From JADMJV01 sp964649085 (GTDB taxonomy: Bacteria; Vulcanimicrobiota; Xenobia; Xenobiales; JADMJV01), in the NCBI GenBank assembly GCA_964649085.1, contig CAZYPN010000007.1:62001-126000 (forward strand): a stretch of 64,000 nucleotides of DNA, in the 5' to 3' direction. How positions within the stretch are numbered: position 1 is the first letter of the stretch; the number at the start of each line of letters is the position of its first letter. Shown here piece by piece: positions 1-9,200 of this stretch. A program made the position numbers and the translations under genes. A model generated the notes under the pieces. That model searched no databases, was not told where the DNA came from, and worked only from the letters and a program-made list of their open reading frames with translations.

Positions 1-917
1 AAGGACGACTTGCCGGGCAAGGAGCGCTCGAGGTGGTATTTGAGCAGTCCTCGAACCTTGGGGTTCGGCCGTAACCCCTGATCATCGTTCACGCATAGAA
101 CGGCCGGACGCTGCAACACGAAAGCCCGGGTTTGCACCCAGTATTGCCAGAACAGGTTGGGTCGAATGCCCAGCTGGTAGTGCCAGAAAATGGTTCGAAA
201 TGGGTCCACCATGACTCGCATCGACTGCGGTTGTTGATAGAGAAACCGTCGATAGGTATCAAAGAGGAAGCACGTCGGCTGGGTATGGGCACGAAACCGG
301 CTTCGCCGCGTTTCCTCCAACACGGGCCCCAGAGTGTCCAGGGCCTGCATCCACAGGTCGCGGCGATAGAGAAGGGGCACGTGAGCCACGGCACCTTTCG
401 AGATGATCAACATGCCTAACAACCAGCGCAGTCCCCGCAAATGCACCTTGGTTCCGCGCACCAAAATGCGTCCCTGTGGGTCGATGAAATCCGAGGGCCG
501 AATGTTTCGTAGCAACAACCAGTCGTCATTGAAGTACAGGAAATGCTCAGCCAGACCCGGTATTCGATGAAGGTGAGTTTCAATCGCTTCGCTGTTGAAG
601 CACGGAAGCCAGTCCGGATTCTCGAACACCTGGTCGTGGTGAACAAGCTTTAACTTGGGATGATCGGTGCGCAGCCAGGCCGGCACCTGGGGGCGCTGGG
701 TCAACAGATAGATTCGCCGGACCCACCCCATGTAACGCTCCACCGAGCGCAAACTGTAGCGAAGCAACTGGTGATCGTCGCGAAACCGTTCGGGATTCAG
801 GTCGATGGGGCGATGGGCATAGAACTCGCGCTGGGCGCGATGCTCCGGGTCGTCGCCATCGACCCAGGTATAGACAAGATCGATCTCGGGAAACACTCTC
901 GGGCCTTGGAAAGGCAT
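1..917 (-). CDS. Stealth-family sugar-phosphate transferase, 3' end outside window
   Basis: Reading leftward from ATG at 917 the frame stays open to the window edge (305 codons), so the C-terminus is missing. Residues 12-24 read IDLVYTWVDGDDP, the conserved region 1 signature of Stealth proteins. RFRDDHQLLRYSLRSVERY and then FNSEAIETHL...FLYFNDDWLL match conserved region 2, and CVNDDQ near the edge resembles the C-terminal conserved region. The family transfers hexose-1-phosphate (for example GlcNAc-1-P) to capsular or wall polysaccharide (established knowledge). AGGAG lies 7 bp before the ATG, which fixes the start. It lies downstream of the GT4 gene on the same strand, consistent with an envelope polysaccharide cluster continuing off the left edge. 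The exact sugar cannot be told. Confidence 0.85.
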   Translation of the reverse strand, partial: MPFQGPRVFPEIDLVYTWVDGDDPEHRAQREFYAHRPIDLNPERFRDDHQLLRYSLRSVERYMGWVRRIYLLTQRPQVPAWLRTDHPKLKLVHHDQVFENPDWLPCFNSEAIETHLHRIPGLAEHFLYFNDDWLLLRNIRPSDFIDPQGRILVRGTKVHLRGLRWLLGMLIISKGAVAHVPLLYRRDLWMQALDTLGPVLEETRRSRFRAHTQPTCFLFDTYRRFLYQQPQSMRVMVDPFRTIFWHYQLGIRPNLFWQYWVQTRAFVLQRPAVLCVNDDQGLRPNPKVRGLLKYHLERSLPGKSS

Positions 918-1073
918 CTGCAAGCTCCTGCCCGTGTTAACCCGGTGTCACAGGAAGTTCACTTTCTGGCAATCTGGTTTGAGAAGAATTTCTTCCGACT
1001 TGGCCCTCCTGACCTACAATCAAGACATCCCACATTCGGGATACAATCTAAGGTCGCTCCCTCTGAACTGTGT

Positions 1074-2174
1074 TTAGGCCCGTTCTCGAACCCGAGGACG
1101 GGCCACTTTTTTTTGGCCCAGCGCCCTCGCATAGAACGCCTCGATCGGTACGACCAACCGGCGCCAGTCATAACGAACCCATTCCTGCCCGCACCACTCC
1201 TGGAGTGAAGCCCATTCTTCTCCCACCTGACACAGCCGCTCCAGGCGAGCAGCCAGCTCGCGGTCGTCGTCCACGGGAAAAATCAGCTGACAGGACCGCT
1301 CCTTCAGCACCTCACGATAGCCCGGATTGTCGGCGGCCAGCGGCGGGGTGCCGCAGGCCATCGCCTCGGTCAGCACGATGCCAAAACTCTCTCCCCCCGT
1401 GGAAGGGGCCACCAACAGGCGTGCCTGGCGTAGCAACTCCCACTTTCTCTGCTCGGAAACCTCCCCCAGAAATTGAACGTCCAGGTTGCCGGCCAACTGC
1501 TCTAACTCAGCCCTGAGGTAGCCCTCACCCGCAACCCACAGCGGTGGCGCGGTCTTCCCCATTCGGTGCAGCGCTCGTAACAAGGTGGCCAGTCCTTTGC
1601 GTGGCTCCAGCCGACCAACAAAGAGGAGTGCCCGCCGCTCACCTTCGGGCGGCAGAGCCGTGGGCAACCAGAGACCGTTGGGAATGATTTCGAAAGTGCC
1701 AGGACGCAGATGCGCCCCCGCCAGCGGCGACACCGCCACCACCTGGGGCACCCAAAGCCAGCGCAGCAGGCGACTTGCCCAAGGCATGATCGCCCTGGCC
1801 CAGGTGGGAGTTTCGCGGCCGGGAACATCGTGAAACGTGGCCACCTTCGTCCCGCGAAAACAGGTTGCTAATTGAAACGGAAAAAACGGATTCCAGAGCG
1901 TGTGAAAGTGAAGCAGGTCATAATTGCGTCGCGACACCTCCAGCACCTGACGGGGTGAGGCCCAGGTCACATCGATCTGGGTACCACCGAAGGCCAGCTT
2001 GCGAGAACGGCCGCAACCGACCAGAGGCAATCCGTCCACGCTGCCATCGGGGTTGGGACCGATAACCTCAACAGAATGACCCCTTTCCTGCAGAGCATGA
2101 CCCAGACCCAGAATGTGGCTTTTGACCCCGCCAGGACGTTCCAGGTTATAGGGACAGACCAGAGCGATCTTCAC
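1074..2174 (-). CDS. GT4-family glycosyltransferase
   Basis: A 366-residue protein of normal GT-B length. The N-terminus (MKIALVCPYNLERPGGVKSH) carries the Gly-Gly-V-x-x-H acceptor-side motif seen in PimA-like enzymes. The C-terminal half has LFVGRLEPRKGLATLLRA and TGGESFGIVLTEAMACG, the E-x7-E nucleotide-sugar binding motif of GT4. It should move a sugar from a nucleotide donor to a lipid or glycan acceptor at the cytoplasmic face of the membrane. The PimA-like N-terminus favours a phospholipid-linked acceptor, but this is inference. It lies 156 bp upstream of the Stealth gene on the same strand and probably shares its transcript. Its last codons are covered by an opposite-strand terminator hairpin. 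Confidence 0.85.
   Translation of the reverse strand: MKIALVCPYNLERPGGVKSHILGLGHALQERGHSVEVIGPNPDGSVDGLPLVGCGRSRKLAFGGTQIDVTWASPRQVLEVSRRNYDLLHFHTLWNPFFPFQLATCFRGTKVATFHDVPGRETPTWARAIMPWASRLLRWLWVPQVVAVSPLAGAHLRPGTFEIIPNGLWLPTALPPEGERRALLFVGRLEPRKGLATLLRALHRMGKTAPPLWVAGEGYLRAELEQLAGNLDVQFLGEVSEQRKWELLRQARLLVAPSTGGESFGIVLTEAMACGTPPLAADNPGYREVLKERSCQLIFPVDDDRELAARLERLCQVGEEWASLQEWCGQEWVRYDWRRLVVPIEAFYARALGQKKVARPRVRERA
1077..1114 (+). terminator. Strong intrinsic terminator facing rightward, no matching upstream gene
   Basis: A 12-bp stem, GGCCCGTTCTCG (1077-1088) against CGAGGACGGGCC (1093-1104), has one G-U pair and an AACC loop. It is followed by AC and eight T (1107-1114). In this orientation it ends a plus-strand transcript, yet both flanking genes are on the minus strand. 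On the minus strand the stem is followed by TAAACACAG, which has no T-run, so it does not serve those genes. Confidence 0.7.
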
Positions 2175-2222
2175 AGCAATCTCCCATCTCGCTCGAGCTT
2201 CACCCCCATAGTCCGAAGTCTC

Positions 2223-2331
2223 CTTTTGTTGCCGGGCACAAACAAAAGACTCTGAAAATCAGACCACGCAACGTTGCTAACCGGAAACAAAGGTCAACAT
2301 CGGGTTTACTTCCGGCAACATGTCGGCAACA
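2223..2331. promoter_or_regulatory. Repeated CGGCAACA boxes and inverted repeat in a divergent intergenic region
   Basis: The 217-bp gap between the GT4 gene (minus) and the 565-residue protein (plus) holds CGGCAACA at 2313-2320 and again at 2324-2331, exactly 11 bp apart. The same 8-mer occurs inverted (TGTTGCCG) at 2227-2234. The last copy overlaps an inverted repeat, CTTTTGTT at 2223-2230 and AACAAAAG at 2241-2248. Spacing of one helical turn suggests a protein binding site. No clear -35/-10 pair was found in either direction. Confidence 0.35.
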
Positions 2332-2391
2332 AACTCCCCTCCTCGAGATGGACGGTTCCCGAGTAGCCTGAAATCAGGAGGGGATCCCACC

Positions 2392-4089
2392 ATGAAAGTG
2401 CAGCCCAAGCCCGCGGCCTCCAGCCGCCCCGCCAACCAAACTCCGAGCTCGAAGAAGTCCAGCCCGGCGCCTGCGCGCTCGAGTTCGCCGCCGCGAGACT
2501 CGGCCCGGGTAAGCGCCGAGGCCCGCTCGGCTCCAACCGCTCCCCCCAGGGGCCTGTCGGCCTTGACCAGCAACTTCAACTACCGGCCAGGCCAGTTGCA
2601 GGACCATAGCGGGGCCAGTTTCTGGAAGCCCGGAAGCTCGAGCGAGTCGGGCACTGCGGCCAACCGCCAGATCAACCAGGACTATGCTGGCCTGAGCCGG
2701 GCCGCCGACGAGTACATGCGCGCCGGCACGCAGGCTCCCACCCTCAATAACTTCTTCGAGTTTGCCGAACAAGCCTCGACGGCCGTGGGCGAGCAAATTC
2801 GCAACATCGAAAACGTCCAGCAAGCGGCCGGAGGCAGCGCCGAAGCCGCTGTAAAGGCTGGTGGGTCGATGCTGAACGGAACCTCGCTCGATCAGGTACG
2901 TCGAGTGCACGGTGCCACCATGGCCGATCAGGCCGATCAGGTGGTGCGTCAGAACCCCACCAGCAATTCTCTGATGAACGGCAGTCGGGTAGCCGGGGGC
3001 ACCATGGGCCAGATGTGGGGCGAAATGGAAACCACCCGGGGTGCCCTGGTCCATGGCAACACCCGAATCCATAAAGAATTGGGCAGCGCCGCCAACACCT
3101 TCTTCCAGGGCGAATCGCAGGGCGGCAAGGGACTGGACGCGTTGAAATCAGCCGGCATCTATCCCGGCTCGGACAAAGATCCCGATGGCCTGGTAACCCG
3201 AGCCTTTACCTCGATGCAGCGGGTGCGCGACCTTTCCCAGCAGTGGGAAAAGGCCGGAACGCCGGAGCAAAAGAAGGCCATCGAGGCTCAGCGCCTGGCC
3301 GCGGCCAAAGATTCGACGTTCTCTTTCATGATGCAAGAGCAAGGCCACATCCTTCAGAACGGGGCCATTTTCGACGACCCCACCATGAAGCGAAATCTGC
3401 GCGCCATCACTCCCACCATGAGCTTTCAAGACACCAACGGCCAGCACGCCCAACTGGGCAAGGGTCAGGACTATTCCAACTTCAAGCAGCGCCTGGGGCT
3501 CAACGAGGTTCCCGCAGGAACCCCGGGGGCCTATCCGCTGACTCGCGAGGGCCAGACCCGACACTTCCAGCCCGACCCCACCCAAAAGGGGAGCATTGTG
3601 GACTACTTCTCCTCCAACATGGAAGCGTCGCGGGCCCGTCCCATGATCGACGCCCCGGCCCGCGACCTGGAAGCGCCTCCCGCCAGCCAGACCGGCCAGG
3701 GCGTGCTGCAACTGGCCCGCGGTGTAGACCGACGCGACTTCAGCACCATGGCGGCCGGAGGCATTCGCGGAGCGGGGGGAGCCGTCACCGACAGCACCCA
3801 ATGGGCCGGCAACCGACTGGACGAGGCCGGCACCGATCTGGCCCTTGCAGGCGTTCGCCAGGCCCAACAGGGCGGCTACTACAACAGCGCGGTGGGCAAT
3901 GCCAAAGCCGTCGGCGGGGTGGCTCTGCACAAGACCGGCCAGGTGGCCGAGGCTGCGGGCAGAATGGGGGCAGCGGCGGTAGACTGGACGGCCGATGCCG
4001 CCGACGCCTCGATCAACTGGACGGCCAATACAGCCAAGGGAGCCGCTCGCCGGGCCCGACGTGCGCTGGAGTCACTGCTGGACTGGTAA
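2392..4089 (+). CDS. Unrecognised 565-residue protein with disordered N-terminus and Ala-rich amphipathic C-terminus
   Basis: The start is ATG 2392, preceded by AGGAGGGG about 8 bp upstream. An upstream in-frame ATG at 2320 has no ribosome site. Residues 1-60 are Pro/Ser-rich and probably disordered. The middle is polar and largely helical, with runs such as FTSMQRVRDLSQQWEKAG. The last ~100 residues are Ala/Gly-rich with repeated tryptophans (DWTADAADASINWTANTA) and end in a basic amphipathic helix (ARRARRALESLLDW). I see no signal peptide, membrane segment or catalytic motif and recognise no family. The next genes on the right are on the other strand, so it is probably a single-gene transcript. 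The disordered leader resembles those of the SecA-like protein and the metalloprotease elsewhere in this window. Confidence 0.7.
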   Translation: MKVQPKPAASSRPANQTPSSKKSSPAPARSSSPPRDSARVSAEARSAPTAPPRGLSALTSNFNYRPGQLQDHSGASFWKPGSSSESGTAANRQINQDYAGLSRAADEYMRAGTQAPTLNNFFEFAEQASTAVGEQIRNIENVQQAAGGSAEAAVKAGGSMLNGTSLDQVRRVHGATMADQADQVVRQNPTSNSLMNGSRVAGGTMGQMWGEMETTRGALVHGNTRIHKELGSAANTFFQGESQGGKGLDALKSAGIYPGSDKDPDGLVTRAFTSMQRVRDLSQQWEKAGTPEQKKAIEAQRLAAAKDSTFSFMMQEQGHILQNGAIFDDPTMKRNLRAITPTMSFQDTNGQHAQLGKGQDYSNFKQRLGLNEVPAGTPGAYPLTREGQTRHFQPDPTQKGSIVDYFSSNMEASRARPMIDAPARDLEAPPASQTGQGVLQLARGVDRRDFSTMAAGGIRGAGGAVTDSTQWAGNRLDEAGTDLALAGVRQAQQGGYYNSAVGNAKAVGGVALHKTGQVAEAAGRMGAAAVDWTADAADASINWTANTAKGAARRARRALESLLDW

Positions 4090-4145
4090 GCGTCTTTACC
4101 CATTCTCAAAACGGATTCGGACCGACAATCGGCCCCAGAACGGGC

Positions 4146-5318
4146 CTAAGAGCGTTCCCAGGCCTCTCGCCAACCTGTCAGTCGTCGACTGGCCTCGCGA
4201 AGCGTGTCCAGGTTCTTGCAGAAAGCCCATCGCACCAGCCCCTTGCCCGCCTGGCTATGATAAAAGGCACTGGCCGGAATGGCAGCCACCCCCTGGTGAC
4301 GTACCAGCCAGTGGCAAAATTCCCGGTCGTCCTCGATGCCGCACTCACGCAGGTCGGTCAGTACAAAATAGCTGCCCTGCGGAATGCGGTAGGGCAAACC
4401 GTGTTGATCCAACTGCTCACACCAGTAGTCTCGACGGACCTGATACTCATCCCGCAGTTCGGCCAGAACCTCCGGCAGCCGGTCCAGGCTGGCGGCCAGG
4501 GCCGCCTGCAGCGGAGAGGCGCTGCAAAAGGTGAGAAACTGATGGGAGGCGCGTACCGCCGCGGTCAGCGCCGGGGGCGCAAAGACGTAGCCCACTTTCC
4601 AACCCGTCATGCTGAGCGTCTTGGAGAACGACGAGACCACCAGGGTGCGCTCACGCATGTCGGGCAGAGAAGCCAACGTGAAGTGGCGCGCCGGTGCAAA
4701 GACAATGTGCTCGTAGACCTCGTCGGTCATCACCAGCAGGTTCGGATAGCGGCGCAGCAACTGGGCCAGTTGTTCCAACTCGGCCAGGCTCCACACCTTG
4801 CCGTGGGGATTGCCAGGGGTGTTGAGCACCAGCAAACGGGTGGCCGGGCTCAGCAAGGCCTGCAGTCCGTCCCAATCGACCCCCAGGTCCTGGCGCTTGA
4901 GTGGCAGATAGTCCACTTCGGCCCCGGCCATGGCAGCACAGGCGGGATAGCTATCGTAGAAGGGCTCGAGCAGCAGCACGCGATCTCCCGGGTTCAGCAA
5001 ACCCAGCAAGCAGGCCGCGATGGCTTCGGTTGCGCCGCTCAACACCGTAATCTCGTGGTCGGGATCGTAGCTCAAACTCGACTCGCGCTGCATTTTCTCG
5101 GCCAGTTTCATCCGCAAGGCCGGATTGCCAGCACTGACGGCATACTGGTTCGGCCCCTGACGCACGGCCTCCACGGCTGCCTCTTTGAGCCAGGCGGGAC
5201 CGTCGAAGTCAGGAAATCCTTGGGAGAGATTCACGGCTCCATACTCTACCGCCAGCCGACTGGCGGTGCTGAACACCGACTCGCCGAAGGGCTGCAGCCG
5301 GCGACATACCCCATTCAT
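4146..5318 (-). CDS. Class I PLP aminotransferase (methionine/kynurenine aminotransferase type)
   Basis: A 390-residue fold-type I aminotransferase. VNLSQGFPDFDGP near residue 30 is typical of the kynurenine/glutamine/methionine aminotransferase branch (YbdL/MtnE-like). LVLNTPGNPHGKV is the Asn-Pro-x-Gly PLP motif. TDEVYEH carries the Asp-x-x-Tyr pair, and SFSKTLSMTGWKVGY holds the Schiff-base lysine, K233. It should move an amino group from an amino acid to a 2-oxo acid in the cytoplasm; candidate substrates are methionine, glutamine or aromatic amino acids (inference from family). The start overlaps the stop of the upstream oxidoreductase by 4 bp, so the two are translationally coupled. Confidence 0.85.
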   Translation of the reverse strand: MNGVCRRLQPFGESVFSTASRLAVEYGAVNLSQGFPDFDGPAWLKEAAVEAVRQGPNQYAVSAGNPALRMKLAEKMQRESSLSYDPDHEITVLSGATEAIAACLLGLLNPGDRVLLLEPFYDSYPACAAMAGAEVDYLPLKRQDLGVDWDGLQALLSPATRLLVLNTPGNPHGKVWSLAELEQLAQLLRRYPNLLVMTDEVYEHIVFAPARHFTLASLPDMRERTLVVSSFSKTLSMTGWKVGYVFAPPALTAAVRASHQFLTFCSASPLQAALAASLDRLPEVLAELRDEYQVRRDYWCEQLDQHGLPYRIPQGSYFVLTDLRECGIEDDREFCHWLVRHQGVAAIPASAFYHSQAGKGLVRWAFCKNLDTLREASRRLTGWREAWERS

Positions 5319-6274
5319 GGCAGCAGGACCAGCTTTCCCAGGGCTCCTGGCTCGAGAATGAGGCGATGAGCCTCGGCAGCCTCCGACAAGGGCAGGCTAC
5401 GGCCGACTACAGGGTTGAGAAAACCCGTTTCCAGACCGGCCACAATGGCCTTTTGAATCGACGCCAGAGCCGGGCCTGGAGTATTGAAAAGCGACATTCC
5501 CAACACGTCGGCATCCTTGGTCATGGCGGCTCGAGGCGTGAATTCCAACGAGCCCCGCGAGCCGATAACCACGATGCGCCCGTGGGGAGCCAGTACTTCC
5601 AAATCTTTTTGCAGGTTGACGTTGGCCAACATTTCCAAAATCACGGCCGGGCCAGACCCCCCCGTGCAGTTGACCAGCTGGCGCAGGTAATCCGGATCAC
5701 GATGGTCGAGCGCCTGATGGGCGCCTTGGGCCAGCACCAGTTCTAAGCCCGCCTGGCTACCCGCCGAACCCACCACCTGCATGCCCGAGGCTCGCGCCCA
5801 CTGAACGGCGGCCAGGCCCACTCCACCGCTGGCACCGTGCACAAACACCCACTCGCCGGCTCGCGCCCGGGCCCGCTGAAAGAGCGCCCGATAGGCTGTG
5901 GAGTAGGGTACATACAGAGCCGCTCCCTGGCCAAAGCTGATGCCCTCGGGCAAGGGCTGCAGTTGATCTCCCCGGCATCTGGCCAGGCTGGCATAGGTGC
6001 CGGTTTGAGAGCCCATGAGATAGACCCGGTCGCCCTCGCGCCAGCGCGGAATATCGCGGCCCACCCAGCGGATCAGGCCCGCTCCGTCGCTGCCAGGCAC
6101 GTAGGGTAGGGGGCGCTCTCCGTAGCTGCCCGAGCGAATATAGGTATCGACCGGGTTCACCCCAATCGCCTGGAGTTCGACCACTACCTCATCGGGACGT
6201 GGTTCCGGGTCGGGAAGCGTACACAATTCCAGCACTTCGGGGCCGCCGAAGCGAGAGACTTGAATAGCCCGCAT
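5315..6274 (-). CDS. Zinc-independent quinone oxidoreductase / MDR-family reductase
   Basis: A 319-residue medium-chain dehydrogenase/reductase. The GroES-like half starts MRAIQVSRFGGPEVLEL with VGVNPVDTYIRSG-type residues, as in zeta-crystallin. The Rossmann half has VFVHGASGGVGLAAVQWA for NADPH binding. The Cys/His ligands of zinc alcohol dehydrogenases are absent, so a quinone or enone reductase is expected. The start is 2 bp downstream of the SecA-like stop on the same strand, and the stop overlaps the aminotransferase start. The substrate is not predictable. Confidence 0.87.
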   Translation of the reverse strand: MRAIQVSRFGGPEVLELCTLPDPEPRPDEVVVELQAIGVNPVDTYIRSGSYGERPLPYVPGSDGAGLIRWVGRDIPRWREGDRVYLMGSQTGTYASLARCRGDQLQPLPEGISFGQGAALYVPYSTAYRALFQRARARAGEWVFVHGASGGVGLAAVQWARASGMQVVGSAGSQAGLELVLAQGAHQALDHRDPDYLRQLVNCTGGSGPAVILEMLANVNLQKDLEVLAPHGRIVVIGSRGSLEFTPRAAMTKDADVLGMSLFNTPGPALASIQKAIVAGLETGFLNPVVGRSLPLSEAAEAHRLILEPGALGKLVLLP

Positions 6275-6275
6275 T

Positions 6276-9200
6276 TCAGGCTTGCGCTTGGTTTCTCAGG
6301 GCGCTGGCGGCCTCGGCCAGCTGGTGCAGCACCTTATCGGCCACACCCCGCTTTACGCCCTTCCACATTTCGTCGAAGGCTTTGAAAGAGCGCTCGAGGT
6401 AGGCCTGCTCGGGCTCTTTCCCGGCGTAGGCCTCAAGGTTGGAGCCCTGCTTTTCATCTTCCAAAACCTGAAGCTGGTTCGTCCATCCTTCATCGAGCGA
6501 CTCGAGCAGCGAACGCCAGGAATGGGTGGCCACCATGTTTTCGGGCAACCCGCCGCGATACTTCTCGATATCGGCCTCACACTGGGCCACTTTGTCGCGC
6601 AGTGACCGCTCGACGCGCTCTCGCCAGCTGCCTTTGCCCGGGGGGAGCTCCAGGGGAAACTTCAGCTCGCTGGACACCGCATCAACGGCCTGCTGCAAGC
6701 GCTCGTCGGAGGGTTTACGCTTGCCCTCGAGCTTCTCTTCGACCGCGGCCGTAAAGGCTTCCACCATCCAGTCGTGCACGGTGGTGCGCACGTCCATCGC
6801 GTCGTCGCTTCGGTGTTGCAGTTCGGGCGAACTCTCGACCCAGGCGTCGCGGAAGCTCCACACGATCTCTCGTTGGCGGTTGGCCACCTGATCGTACTTG
6901 GCCGTAGAGAGTCGAGCGTCGGCCTGAGCGTTCATCACGCGCTCCTGGGCCTCGTCTACCAGAGCCCGCAGCTTGTCTTGCTGACCGTTCTCGATGAGTT
7001 TCAACAGCTTCTCCCGATCGGTATCGGAGTAAATCCGCATGAGATCGTCCTCGAGACTGACGTGGAACTCCGTCTCGCCAGGGGCACCCTGACGCCCCGC
7101 CCGGCCGCGCAACTGATCGTCGATACGCGGGTCGAGGTTGCGTTCGGTGCCGACCACCACCAGTTTGCGCCCGGGGAAGTCACTGCCCTTAAGTAGCGTA
7201 GCCCCATCGGCAGGGGCGGCGACTTCGTCGCCGACTCGAATCTGCACCACTCCGGCGGCCGCTGCGGCGACCCCACGCGAAAAGGGCACATGGTCCTGCG
7301 GATCGGGAGGCAGCTGGAACCACTGGATCAGTCGCTCGGCGTGCTCTTCCTTCTCCAACTGCACCACGATAGGCTTGCCGTTGCGCCGAGCCTCGTCGCA
7401 AGCGATGGCCAACTGTTTATAGTTGATGGGATCGGGCTTGATGTCCACCCCGCGACCCGCCATGTTGGTGGCAACCGTGACGACTCCCGACTGTCCGGCA
7501 GTGGCGATGATGGCATTTTCCTCAGGCGTATTGGTCTTTACGTCCTGAGCATTGAGACTTTGATTGGGAACGCCCTGGCTCTCGAGCAGTGCCGAAACGT
7601 ATTGATTCATCTCCACCGACCGGGTGGCCACGAGCACCGGCACCCCCTGCTCGAAAAGCTCCTGCACCCGAGCCGCAACCGCCTTGAACTTGTCTTCCAT
7701 GGTGGCGTAGACCTGATCGGGGTGATCCACGCGCTTGCGCTCTTTGTTGGGGGGAACATCGACCACTTTGAGACCGAGCACCTCGGTGAACTCTTTCTCA
7801 GCCTGCTTGGCAGTTCCGGTCATCCCGGCCAAACGCTCGTAGCGACGGAAAAGGTTGGGATAGGTAATGCTGGCGATGGTGTGAGTCTCGGGCTTGGGCT
7901 CCAGGCCCTCCTTGATCTCCAGGGCCTGATGCAACCCTTGAGTGAAACGCCGACCCTCAGAGATTCGCCCTTTGAACTCGTCGATGATCTGCACTTCGCC
8001 GTTTTCCACGGTGTAGTCTCGGTCTTTGCGAAAGAGGCCTCGGGCCGAGAGCGCATTCTGCAGATAGTGAACCCGATGCATCTGGTCTTCAGCGTAGAGA
8101 TCGGCGCCAGGAAATACCTGCTGTAGCTCGGCCTTGCGCTCGCGCAACTCGGCCAATCGGTCCGACTGTTCGGACTTGATGGGCCGCCCCAGCAACTGAT
8201 GCCACACCTTCTTCAGGCCCCGTTGAGCCTGAAGTTCCTCGGGCAGGTCGCGCTCGCCCTCGGTGAGACGAGCTTCCTCTCGGAGCACGCTGCGTAGTTC
8301 TTGCCCGGCCTTCATCTTGGCGGCGTAGTCGGGATCGTCTTTCGAGAGTTCGGCGAGTCCGACTTCGTTGGCAACCACTTCCTGGCCGATGTCGGTGAGG
8401 AAAGCACTGTGAATCTTCCGGTCGACGCGAAAGTCCTCGCCGGGCACGAGAGCCCCGACAATATCCCTGAAGAATGCGCCCTGGTCGACCGCCTGCTGGA
8501 ACTCTTCGTTGGGCTGCATACCGGCGATGATGAGGGGAACCCGGGCCTCGTCGAGCAGGACCTGATCGACCTCGTCGATCAGCGCGAAAAACGGCTCTCG
8601 TTGCACGCGCTGGCGAGGGTCGCGAACGGTTCGGTCGCCCAGATAGTCAAAGCCAAGCGTGTCGTTGCTGAGATAGGTGATGTCGGCGGCGTAGCCAGCC
8701 CTCTTCTGGTCGGGGCTCATTTCTTTGAGCACCAGTCCGGCCGAAACGCCCAGCAACTCGAAGGCCGGTTTCAACTCGTCGAAACCCGTTTGGGCCAGGT
8801 AGTCGTTGACGGTGACCAGATGTGAGCCTTTGCCCGAGAGTGCGTTCAAATAAAGGGGCATCAGGGCCGTAAGCGTTTTCCCCTCGCCAGTGCCCATTTG
8901 AGCAATGGTGCCGGAATCCATCGACAGCGCCCCGAGCATCTGACTGTCGTAGGGTGTCTTTCCCAAGGCCTGCGTGGCCGCAACACGAGCCAACGCATAG
9001 GCCTGGGGGCGCAATTTTTCCAAAGGAGTACCCTGCGCGATCAGTTCCTTCAGCTTGGCCGTTTGGGCCTGAAACTGGGCTGGCGTGGAAAAAGCCTCGA
9101 ACTGTTTTTGAAAATGCTCAACTTCCTTGAGTTCCAGGCGCTGCGCGGCCACATCGTCGCCGCTGAAGCGCGCCTGCAGCCGCTGCAACAGGGGAACGCC

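Noticed and set aside
3148..3930. 260-residue minus-strand frame
   Set aside because: Antisense to the 565-residue protein. No ribosome site; composition of a shadow.
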